NCBI GenBank assembly: GCA_900540875.1
Contig: UQHT01000025.1
Span: 1-44,437 of the forward strand
Source of the DNA: an uncultured Collinsella sp.
Lineage (GTDB): Bacteria; Actinomycetota; Coriobacteriia; Coriobacteriales; Coriobacteriaceae
Length of the DNA stretch: 44,437 nucleotides
Reading direction: 5' to 3'
In this document: piece after piece, positions 16,215-22,950 of the stretch
How positions within the stretch are numbered: the first letter of the stretch is position 1
How the letters are laid out: each line of letters begins with the position of its first letter
Program-made: the position numbers and the translations under genes
Notes under the pieces: generated by a model
What the model saw: only the letters and a program-made list of their open reading frames with translations
Database searches by the model: none
What the model was told of the DNA's origin: nothing

Positions 16215-16243
16215 GGGACAAATACTACTGATTATTTTGTCCC
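16215..16243. repeat. REP-like palindrome GGGACAAA...TTTTGTCCC, copy A
   Basis: GGGACAAA (16215-16222) and TTTTGTCCC (16235-16243) flank a 12-nt centre. It begins 55 bp after the RAYT-like gene and overlaps the last codons of sufU. Its preceding word ATTTGGGACAAA is also found at 21640-21651. Confidence 0.6.
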
Positions 16244-16659
16244 GTGAGCATGCCGTCGAGGGTGCGCCAGGCGAGCTCGGCGCACTTGACGCGGGCGGGC
16301 ATGTGCGAGATGTCCTGGAGCTGGGCGGCTTCGTCCAGGTCTTCCAGGTCCTCCTCGGAGAGCTTCTCGCCGCGGATCATGGCGAGGAAGAGCTCTGCCA
16401 GGCGGCGAGCTTCCTCAACGGTCTCGCCGGTGATGAGGTCGGCCATGATGTCGGCACTGGCCTGGCTGATGGCGCAGCCGTGGCCGGTAAAGGAGGCCTC
16501 CTCGATCACGCCGTTCTCGACGCGCAACTGCAAGGTGAGCTCGTCTCCGCAGCTGGGGTTGATGCCGTCGTGCTCGTGCGTGGGAGCATCCATCTCGTAC
16601 TTATAGTCGGGGTGCGAGTTGTGCTCCATAAACGTGGTGGAGGTGTACAGATTACCCAT
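16225..16659 (-). CDS. sufU: SufU, zinc-dependent sulfurtransferase/scaffold-type protein
   Basis: In Gram-positive SUF systems SufU accepts persulfide sulfur from SufS and passes it to the SufBCD scaffold. The 144-residue product has the zinc and sulfur-acceptor residues Cys37 and Asp39 (NPSCGDELTL), Cys62 (GHGCAISQASADIM) and Cys126 (RVKCAELAW). The insert between helices that separates SufU from IscU is present (GEKLSEEDLEDLDEAAQL). It is the last gene of sufCBDSU. I take ATG 16659, which overlaps the end of sufS by 8 bp and implies translational coupling; the longer frame to 16845 lies inside sufS. Confidence 0.95.
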   Translation of the reverse strand: MGNLYTSTTFMEHNSHPDYKYEMDAPTHEHDGINPSCGDELTLQLRVENGVIEEASFTGHGCAISQASADIMADLITGETVEEARRLAELFLAMIRGEKLSEEDLEDLDEAAQLQDISHMPARVKCAELAWRTLDGMLTGQNNQ

Positions 16660-17977
16660 TGAACGTGCTCCAAACGTGATGCAGGCCGGCGATGAACTTG
16701 TCGATGTCAGCCTTGTCGTTGTAGAAGGCCACACTGGCGCGGCAGCAGGCAAGGTTCTCGACGCCCAGCCAGGTGAGTAGCGGCTGCGCGCAGTGGTGAC
16801 CGGCGCGGATGCAGACGCCGTCCATGTCCATGATGCTCGCGACATCGTGGGGGTGGATACCCTTGACGTTAAAGCTCACGACCCCGTGGTGGTTGTCCCA
16901 ATAGATGGAGCCGATGATCTGGACAAAGTCGAGCTGCATGAGCTCGCCCATCAGGTAGTGGACGAGTGCCTGCTCGCGTGCCTGGATGTTCTCGTAACCC
17001 ACCGTGTTGACCAGGTAGTCGAGTGCCGCGCCTGTGGCGAAGATGCCGGCGGCGTCCTGCGTGCCGGCCTCGAATTTCTCGGGAACGGGCGCCCAGACGG
17101 CGTCCAGCTCGGTAACAGAGTCGATCATCTCGCCGCCGGTGAGCATGGGCGGCATGGCGTTGAGCAGGTCCATTTTGCCCCACAGCACGCCGATGCCCAT
17201 GGGGCCCATGGCCTTGTGCGCGCTAAAGGCAAAGAAGTCGGCGCCCAGGTCGGCCACATCGACCGGCATGTGCGGCAGCGACTGCGCACCGTCGACGACC
17301 AGGTAGCCGCCGTACTTGTGCACGAGCTTGCCGAGGTTCTTGACTGGGTTCTCGACGCCCAGCACGTTGGAGACCTGTCCCACGGCTAGGATCTTGGTCT
17401 TGGGACCCACCTTGGCAAGAACCTCCTCGGTGGTGAGCTGGCCGGTCTTGGTGGGGTAGAGGTAGACGAGCTTGGCGCCGGTCTCGCGGCAGACCTGCTG
17501 CCACGGAATCAGGTTGGAGTGGTGCTCCATGATGGTGATGACGACCTCGTCGCCCGGTTCGAGCGCTGTGGGCGCAAAGCTCTTAGCGACCAGGTTGAGC
17601 GACTCGCTCGTGTTGCGGGTGAAGACGACCTCGTTGGCCTGTGAGGCGCCGATGAGGTCAGCGATCTGCTGGCGGACCTTCGCGATGGCGTCGGTGGCCT
17701 CGACGGACAGCGAGTACAGGCCGCGCAGGGGGTTGGCGTTCATGCGCTGGTAGAAGTCGCGTTCGGCGTCGAGCACACGGGCAGGGCGCTGCGCGGTGGC
17801 GGCGCTATCGAGGAAAGCGATCTCGGGGTGCTGCTGGAACAGCGGGAACTGGCCCTTGTAGGGGTTGGTCTCGATGTCCACGGTGGGCCAGCCGCGCGAA
17901 GCCTCGTCGCTGGCGTCGAGCTCCATGGGCTCGGGGGCAGTACAGGTGTCGCATTTAACGTGCTCGGTGTCGATCAT
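16652..17977 (-). CDS. sufS: SufS cysteine desulfurase
   Basis: A PLP enzyme that takes sulfur from L-cysteine, giving alanine and an enzyme persulfide for Fe-S cluster assembly. In the 441-residue product, PLP-binding Lys255 lies in FSAHKAMGP and the persulfide Cys396 in RAGHHCAQPLL; EHHSNLIPW at 151-159 is the cofactor-stacking His segment typical of type II desulfurases. It carries an N-terminal extension of about 35 residues before the standard start, with a CDTC pair (9-12), acidic and unlike the core. It overlaps sufD by 4 bp (ATGA) and sufU by 8 bp. Confidence 0.96.
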   Translation of the reverse strand: MIDTEHVKCDTCTAPEPMELDASDEASRGWPTVDIETNPYKGQFPLFQQHPEIAFLDSAATAQRPARVLDAERDFYQRMNANPLRGLYSLSVEATDAIAKVRQQIADLIGASQANEVVFTRNTSESLNLVAKSFAPTALEPGDEVVITIMEHHSNLIPWQQVCRETGAKLVYLYPTKTGQLTTEEVLAKVGPKTKILAVGQVSNVLGVENPVKNLGKLVHKYGGYLVVDGAQSLPHMPVDVADLGADFFAFSAHKAMGPMGIGVLWGKMDLLNAMPPMLTGGEMIDSVTELDAVWAPVPEKFEAGTQDAAGIFATGAALDYLVNTVGYENIQAREQALVHYLMGELMQLDFVQIIGSIYWDNHHGVVSFNVKGIHPHDVASIMDMDGVCIRAGHHCAQPLLTWLGVENLACCRASVAFYNDKADIDKFIAGLHHVWSTFNG

Positions 17978-19245
17978 GCGAGCTCCTCTTCAAAGTTGTC
18001 GATCAGGTTGTTGCCCAAGCGGACGACGGCGGCGCGGGTGCGCTCGTCGGTCGCGGAAAGCGCAGCGTCCTCCAGCTTGGCGCGGATGAACAGGTCCTCG
18101 GCGGCGTTTTGGTCAAGACCGCGGCAGGCGAGATAGAACAGCTGCTCGTCGCGGACGTGACCGATGGTGGCGCCGTGGTTGCCGGCGACGTCGTCCTCGT
18201 CGCAGAGGATGACGGGGACGGTCTTGTTGTCGACGCCCTTGTTGGCCAAAAGCACCGTTTCGCGCTCGGTGCCGGTTGCACCCTTGCAGCCGTGCACGAG
18301 GTCGATGGTGCCGCGGTAGACCTTCTTGGACGTGCCGGTCAGCACGCCGTTGGCGTCGATCTCGCACTCGGTCTTGCGACCGCGGTGGCGCAGCTCGTAG
18401 TTAAAGTCGCGCACCTGCTCGCGGGCGCCCAGGTAATCGGTATCGATGGTGACCTTGGCGGTATCGCCCAGCAGGTCGCCGGCAAGGCCGGTGGCGCTGG
18501 CGCCAGCACCCAAGACGGTGTGCTGCACGTTGACGCGCGCGCCCTCGTCCAGGAACAGGCCGGTGTCGTCGAGCGCGATCCAGCTATCGTCGAGCGTCTG
18601 CGTGCAGGCCACGTTGACGGTGGCGTACTCGTGGGCGCACACGCGTAGCACGGAACCCACGACGCCCTCGCCGGCAGCGGGGGAGTCCAGGGCGATCTGC
18701 AGGTCGAGCGTCGACTGGGGACGGGCGACGACGTCGATGGCGGCGATGGCCGCGGCGGCATCGACACCGCTCACACGCACGGCAACCGTCGCGTGCTTGT
18801 ATGCGGGCACATCGATGACGACGCGCTTGGTGGCGTGGTCGGCCAGGTAGGTGTAGGCAGCCTCGCCCATGCCAGTCTCGAAGGCCTCAGCGGGGGAGAG
18901 CTCCTCCTCCAGCTTAATGGCACCGGCCTGGTAGACGGAGGTGGCGGGCACGTCGAGCTCGGTTTCGGGCGTGATGCGGGCGCGGTCGGCGGCATCACCG
19001 GGGGCGGAGGCGCGGCGCTCGGGGAAGCGCTCGGCCATGGCGTCCATGGCGGCGTCGAAGGCGTCGGCCGCGCCGGAGAACTGCTCGTCCAGCCCCTCGA
19101 CCTCAACGGCTTCGGCGGGGGCGGCGGCAAGCTCGTCTGAAAGCTCAAGCTTGGTCTGGTTCATGCGCAGCCAGCCCCAGGTGGCAGCGGGCATCGCGTT
19201 GACCTGCTCGAGCGTGGTAGCAGCGGCGTTGGTTTCCTGTTTCAT
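17974..19245 (-). CDS. sufD: SufD, SufBCD complex subunit
   Basis: A component of the SufBC2D scaffold that assembles Fe-S clusters in the cytoplasm. The 423-residue product is Ala-rich in its N-terminal third and ends in the right-handed beta-helix type SufBD domain, with the typical RHRGRKTECEIDANGVLTGTSKKVYRGTIDL core and the C-terminal NHGATIGHVRDEQLFYLACRGLDQNAAEDL helix segment. It lacks the SufB-specific Cys region, so SufD is preferred to a second SufB. ATG 19245 shares one base with the sufB stop (TAATG). The longer frame to 19953 is within sufB in another frame and is not used. Confidence 0.94.
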   Translation of the reverse strand: MKQETNAAATTLEQVNAMPAATWGWLRMNQTKLELSDELAAAPAEAVEVEGLDEQFSGAADAFDAAMDAMAERFPERRASAPGDAADRARITPETELDVPATSVYQAGAIKLEEELSPAEAFETGMGEAAYTYLADHATKRVVIDVPAYKHATVAVRVSGVDAAAAIAAIDVVARPQSTLDLQIALDSPAAGEGVVGSVLRVCAHEYATVNVACTQTLDDSWIALDDTGLFLDEGARVNVQHTVLGAGASATGLAGDLLGDTAKVTIDTDYLGAREQVRDFNYELRHRGRKTECEIDANGVLTGTSKKVYRGTIDLVHGCKGATGTERETVLLANKGVDNKTVPVILCDEDDVAGNHGATIGHVRDEQLFYLACRGLDQNAAEDLFIRAKLEDAALSATDERTRAAVVRLGNNLIDNFEEELA

Positions 19246-20657
19246 TATCCGATCGCTCCTTCCATCTCGAGCTTGATCAGGTTGTTCATCTCGACGGCAT
19301 ACTCCAGCGGCAGCTCCTTGGAGACCGGGTTGGCAAAGCCGTTGACGATCATGGTGCGGGCCTCTTCCTCCGAGATGCCGCGGCTCATCAGGTAGAACAC
19401 CTTGTCGTCGCCGATGCGGCCGATGGTGGCCTCGTGGCCGATGTCGACGTTCTTGGCGCGGATGTCCATGGCCGGAATAGTGTCGGAGCGGCTCTGGTCG
19501 TCGAGCATGAGCGACTGGCAGCTCACGGTTGCCTTGGAGCCCTCGGCCTTGGGTGTCGCCACAATAGAGCTGCGGAAGGTCTGAATGCCGCCACTCTTGG
19601 AGATGCCCTTGGTCTCGACGGTTGCCGAGGTCTCGGGCGCGTTGAGCACGACCTTGCAGCCGGTGTCGAGGTTCTGGCCGGCGCCGGCAAAGGTGATGCC
19701 GGTAAAGCTCGAGCGGGCGCGGCGGCCGTTGAGCACGCTCATGGGGTAGAGGTAGCCCACGTGGCTGCCGAAGGAACCGCTGATCCACTCGATATCGCCG
19801 TCCTCGTCCACGCGCGCACGCTTGGTGTTGAGGTTGTACATATTCTTGGACCAGTTCTCGATGGTCGAGTAGCGCAGATGTGCACGCTTGCCCACAAAGA
19901 GCTCGACGGCGCCGGCGTGGAGGTTGGCAACGTTGTACTTGGGCGCGGAGCAACCCTCGATAAAGTGCAGGTCGGCGTCGTCCTCGACGATGATGAGCGT
20001 GTGCTCAAACTGGCCGGCACCCTTGGCGTTAAGGCGGAAGTAGCTCTGCAGCGGAAAATTGAGCTTGGTGCCCTTGGGCACGTAGACAAACGAGCCGCCC
20101 GACCACACGGCACCGTGCAGGGCCGCAAACTTGTGGTCGGTGGGCGGGATGAGCGTCATAAACTTCTCGTGGATGAGCGGCTCCCACTGCGGGTCGTGCA
20201 GGGCCTCCTCGATGCCGGAGTAGACGATGCCCATCTTGGACGCCGTGTCCTGCATGTTGTGGTAGACCAGCTCGGAGTCGTACTGCGCACCGACGCCCGC
20301 CAGGTAGCTGCGCTCGGCCTCGGGGATACCCAGGCGCTCAAAGGTGTTCTTGATGTCGTCGGGCACCGACTCCCAGTCGTGCTTTTGGTCGGTGTTGGGC
20401 TTGACGTAGGTGACGATGTTGTCCATGTCCAGGCCCTCGATCGAGGGGCCCCACGTCGGGTCGGGAAAACGATTGAAGATCTCGAGGGACTTTAAGCGCA
20501 GATCGAGCATCCACTGTGGCTCGTCCTTCTTGGCGCTGATCTCGCGCACGATGTCGGGCGTGATGCCGGCGTCGAGGCGCTCGAATCCCTCCTCGCCGTA
20601 GGTGAAGTCGTAGAGGCTGCGGTCGATGTCCGCGACCTCGGTGCGGTTCTTGGTCAT
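19245..20657 (-). CDS. sufB: SufB, Fe-S scaffold subunit
   Basis: The core scaffold subunit of SufBC2D, on which nascent Fe-S clusters form. The 470-residue product shows the family hallmarks in order: N-terminal YGEEGFERLDAGI, the YDSELVYHNMQ segment, GGSFVYVPKGTKLNFPLQSYFRLN, EGCSAPKY (a candidate ligand Cys), VDEDGDIEWISGSFGSHVGYLYP, and the C-terminal IGHEATIGRIGDDKVFYLMSRGISEEEARTMIVNGF. Length is normal. The ATG follows AAAGGGG by 9 bp. It comes 12 bp after sufC and overlaps sufD by one base. Confidence 0.97.
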   Translation of the reverse strand: MTKNRTEVADIDRSLYDFTYGEEGFERLDAGITPDIVREISAKKDEPQWMLDLRLKSLEIFNRFPDPTWGPSIEGLDMDNIVTYVKPNTDQKHDWESVPDDIKNTFERLGIPEAERSYLAGVGAQYDSELVYHNMQDTASKMGIVYSGIEEALHDPQWEPLIHEKFMTLIPPTDHKFAALHGAVWSGGSFVYVPKGTKLNFPLQSYFRLNAKGAGQFEHTLIIVEDDADLHFIEGCSAPKYNVANLHAGAVELFVGKRAHLRYSTIENWSKNMYNLNTKRARVDEDGDIEWISGSFGSHVGYLYPMSVLNGRRARSSFTGITFAGAGQNLDTGCKVVLNAPETSATVETKGISKSGGIQTFRSSIVATPKAEGSKATVSCQSLMLDDQSRSDTIPAMDIRAKNVDIGHEATIGRIGDDKVFYLMSRGISEEEARTMIVNGFANPVSKELPLEYAVEMNNLIKLEMEGAIG

Positions 20658-20669
20658 TGCGTCGCCCCT

Positions 20670-21470
20670 TTACGCCTGCTGCTCGGCAGCGGCGGCCTCG
20701 GCCTGGGCGCGCTGCTCGGCGGCCTCGCGCTCGAAGGTCTCAAAGCCGTTCTTGTCGATCCAGGGGATGAGCGAGGCGTCGTCCTCGCGCACGATATGAC
20801 CCTTGACCATAACGTGGACGCGGTCGACATCCAAGTGCTCCAGGATGCGCGTGTTGTGCGTGATGATGAGCATGGAGCCGTCGCAGCTCTTGCGGTAGGC
20901 GTCCATGCCGTGGCTGACGGTGGAAAGCGCGTCGACGTCCAGGCCTGAGTCGGTCTCGTCCAAGATGGCGAGCTTGGGCTGCAGCAGCAGAAGCTGGAGC
21001 ATCTCGACCTTCTTTTTCTCGCCGCCCGAGAAGCCCACGCCCAGCTCACGGTTGAGGTAGGCGGTATCCATGTTAAGCTCGGCCGCGAGCTCCTTGACGC
21101 GACGACGGAATTCCTTGCCCTTCATCTCCAGGCCGGGGCGGCCGGCGATACTGGCGCGCAAAAAGCTCGACAGTGGCACGCCGGGGATCTCGACAGGGGC
21201 CTGGAAGCTCAGGAACAGGCCGGCGCGCGAGCGCTTGTCGGTGGTGAGCTCGGTGATGTCCTGGCCGTCAAAGACGATGCGGCCGTCGTTGACCGTGTAG
21301 ACGGGGTCGCCCATGACCAGGTGGCCGAGGGTGGACTTGCCGGCGCCGTTGGGACCCATCAGCACGTGGGTCTCGCCGGCGGCGACGTTGAGGTTGACGT
21401 TGTGGAGGATGGTCTTCTCGTCCACGGAGGCGGTCAGACCTTCGATGGAAAGCAGCGGATTTGCGCTCAT
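20670..21470 (-). CDS. sufC: SufC, ATPase of the SUF complex
   Basis: A soluble ABC-type ATPase that powers the SufBCD scaffold. The 266-residue product has Walker A GPNGAGKST at 39-47, the Q-loop SFQAPVEIPGV at about 88-98, the signature FSGGEKKKVE at 147-156, Walker B LAILDETDSGLDVDAL with Asp171-Glu172, and the H-loop His in ITHNTR. The C-terminal tail is an unusual Ala/Glu/Gln-rich helix. I start at ATG 21470 behind GAGAGGGAC; a start ten codons earlier lacks a ribosome site. First gene of the operon, with the promoter about 65 bp upstream. Confidence 0.97.
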   Translation of the reverse strand: MSANPLLSIEGLTASVDEKTILHNVNLNVAAGETHVLMGPNGAGKSTLGHLVMGDPVYTVNDGRIVFDGQDITELTTDKRSRAGLFLSFQAPVEIPGVPLSSFLRASIAGRPGLEMKGKEFRRRVKELAAELNMDTAYLNRELGVGFSGGEKKKVEMLQLLLLQPKLAILDETDSGLDVDALSTVSHGMDAYRKSCDGSMLIITHNTRILEHLDVDRVHVMVKGHIVREDDASLIPWIDKNGFETFEREAAEQRAQAEAAAAEQQA

Positions 21471-21534
21471 GCTGTCCCTCTCTGTATATGGTGTACTCAT
21501 AGGTGTACTAAACCCTAGGAATCTTCTCGGAATA

Positions 21535-21578
21535 AAGTTACTATGGGTTCGGCGTTAGTCAAGGGAAAACCCGACTAA
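21535..21578 (-). promoter_or_regulatory. predicted suf operon promoter with overlapping palindrome
   Basis: On the minus strand TTGACT (21562-21557) and TAACTT (21540-21535) are 16 bp apart, placing initiation near 21528. A palindrome, TTAGTC-N12-GACTAA (21555-21578), with an inner GGG-AAAA-CCC, covers the -35 box. GACT/AGTC half-sites are like those of Rrf2/IscR regulators, and the Rrf2 gene is divergent from here, so it may be the operator. The pairing of regulator and site is an inference. Confidence 0.6.
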
Positions 21579-21599
21579 TCCACTCGACTTTTTAGATGA

Positions 21600-21669
21600 G
21601 GGACATAATAATCAGGTTTGTTTGCTCCGCTTGCATAGGATTTGGGACAAACAAGCCTGGTTTTGTCCC
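21600..21669. repeat. REP-like palindromes of GGGACA type, copies B and partial C
   Basis: Copy B has GGGACAAA (21644-21651) and TTTTGTCCC (21661-21669). The preceding ATTT matches copy A at 16211-16214. A partial copy, GGGACATAATAATCAG (21600-21615), matches 15 of 16 bases of the reverse complement of copy A. They lie between the suf promoter and the Rrf2 gene. They may be targets of the RAYT-like protein, or simply hairpins in the regulator's leader. Confidence 0.55.
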
Positions 21670-21690
21670 AGTAACGATGGTAGGGTAGGT

Positions 21691-22122
21691 ATGCTCATTT
21701 CTTCTAAGGGCCGCTATGCCCTCCGACTGATGATCTATATCGCGGCGCTCGGTGACGCCGAGGGCAAGATCGCCTTGCGCGAGGTGGCCGACCGCGAACA
21801 TATCTCGCAAAAGTATTTGGAGCAGCTGGTTCGCCCGCTTATGAAGGCGGGGCTGCTTAAGAGTGTGCGCGGCAAGGGCGGCGGCTACATGATGGCCAAG
21901 GACCCGGCCGAGGTGCGCGCCGGCGACATCCTGCGAGCCGTCGAGGGCAGCACGGCCCCGGTGGCGTGCGATGGCATCGACAACAGCTGTACCCGCAGTG
22001 ACCTTTGCTCTACCGTCAAGTTCTGGCGCGGTCTGGACGACGTGATCGAAAAGTACGTCGACGGCGTGACGTTGGCAGACCTGGCCGCCGTCCCCGAGAT
22101 CAATTTCGATATTAAGCTGTAG
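21691..22122 (+). CDS. Rrf2-family transcriptional regulator, IscR/SufR-like
   Basis: A DNA-binding repressor of the Rrf2 family, probably an Fe-S sensor controlling the divergent suf operon. The 143-residue product has an N-terminal winged helix (ISSKGRYALRLMIYIA, then EHISQKYLEQLVRPLMKAGLLKSVRGKGGGYMMA), a dimerisation helix, and three cysteines (ACDGIDNSCTRSDLC, spaced C-X6-C-X5-C at about 99-112) in the loop that holds the cluster in IscR and NsrR. The ATG at 21691 follows GGTAGGGTAGG. It is 220 bp from sufC, back to back, and 8 bp from the downstream MntA-like gene. CymR-type or NsrR-type roles are alternatives. Confidence 0.92.
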   Translation: MLISSKGRYALRLMIYIAALGDAEGKIALREVADREHISQKYLEQLVRPLMKAGLLKSVRGKGGGYMMAKDPAEVRAGDILRAVEGSTAPVACDGIDNSCTRSDLCSTVKFWRGLDDVIEKYVDGVTLADLAAVPEINFDIKL

Positions 22123-22130
22123 GGCCGCAA

Positions 22131-22418
22131 ATGACATCTCTCGATAAGGTGTACAAGCAAATCGAAGTTTTTGCTCGGGAATGTGACGCCGAAAAGGTCG
22201 TGCTGTTTGGTTCTCGCGCTCGAGGTGACAACTTGCCTAAGAGCGATATTGACATCGCCGTAGCAGGTTGCCGGGATTTCGGCCGGTTGTCATATTTGAT
22301 CGAGGAGCGTCTTGATACTCTTTTAGATGTAGATGTCGTCAATCTCGACGAGTCCTTATCGCGGCAACTGCTCGATGAGATTGCCAGGGATGGTGTGATT
22401 CTGTATGAAAAAATATGA
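22131..22418 (+). CDS. MntA-like minimal nucleotidyltransferase (antitoxin candidate)
   Basis: A 95-residue minimal nucleotidyltransferase. The active-site pattern GSRARGDNLPKSDIDIAV at about 27-44 gives GSX10DXD, with the third acidic residue probably in DVDVVNLD. Proteins of this size pair with HepT-like HEPN proteins. In the studied MntA/HepT systems the nucleotidyltransferase AMPylates a Tyr near the HEPN active site and neutralises it. The partner gene overlaps this one by 14 bp. No strong ribosome site is visible, so it may be translated by coupling to the Rrf2 gene 8 bp upstream. Confidence 0.88.
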   Translation: MTSLDKVYKQIEVFARECDAEKVVLFGSRARGDNLPKSDIDIAVAGCRDFGRLSYLIEERLDTLLDVDVVNLDESLSRQLLDEIARDGVILYEKI

Positions 22419-22824
22419 GAACTTTGTCAGCGCCTTGGCGAATCTTGAGGATGCGCCCAATCAGGATCTCAACAATGATTTTGTTCAGAGTGGATTGATT
22501 AATAAGTTCAATCTTCAATTTGAACTGAGCTGGAAGCTCCTTAAGCGTCTGCTCGAGTATGAGGGCGCCACGCTTGCCGCGTCGGGGTCTCCTCGTGCCA
22601 TCTTGAAGGAGTCCTACCGATTCTACGACTTTATTGATGAGGCGGCCTGGCTAGATATGCTCAGAGACCGCAATACGAACGTCCATATCTATGACAACAA
22701 GCTCGCTCAAGATTTGATTCAGCGCATCTTGAGCGTCTATATTCCCGCTTTCTGTCAGTTGCGAGACGGGCTGATGGAGCGTTACGGCGAGCTTCTTCTG
22801 GTGCCCGACGATCAGTTTGTTTAA
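22405..22824 (+). CDS. HepT-like HEPN protein (HI0074 family, toxin candidate)
   Basis: The 139-residue all-helical protein belongs to the nucleotidyltransferase substrate-binding (HI0074/HepT) family. RNTNVHIYD at about 93-101 is the RX4HXY motif that contains the HEPN RNase residues and the Tyr that is AMPylated in HepT toxins. The upstream FNLQFELSWKLLKRLLEYEG helix is typical of the HI0074 branch. Together with the overlapping MntA-like gene it makes a probable type VII toxin-antitoxin pair; a housekeeping role in nucleotidyl transfer is the older alternative. Confidence 0.88.
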   Translation: MKKYENFVSALANLEDAPNQDLNNDFVQSGLINKFNLQFELSWKLLKRLLEYEGATLAASGSPRAILKESYRFYDFIDEAAWLDMLRDRNTNVHIYDNKLAQDLIQRILSVYIPAFCQLRDGLMERYGELLLVPDDQFV

Positions 22825-22870
22825 TTCCTTAAGATTTCGCGGAGGGTTGTTGCCGTTTACCGATGGGTTG

Positions 22871-22898
22871 TTGTGCAACAAACGGGGAGCTGTAATAC
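22871..22898 (+). promoter_or_regulatory. predicted promoter of the secreted lysozyme-like gene
   Basis: TTGTGC (22871-22876) and TAATAC (22893-22898) are 16 bp apart. A TTGTTGTGCAACAA inverted repeat overlaps the -35. Confidence 0.45.
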
Positions 22899-22950
22899 TA
22901 AATCCATCTTTGCAAACTGTACTTTAATCACACCAATGCAGGGAGGATGT

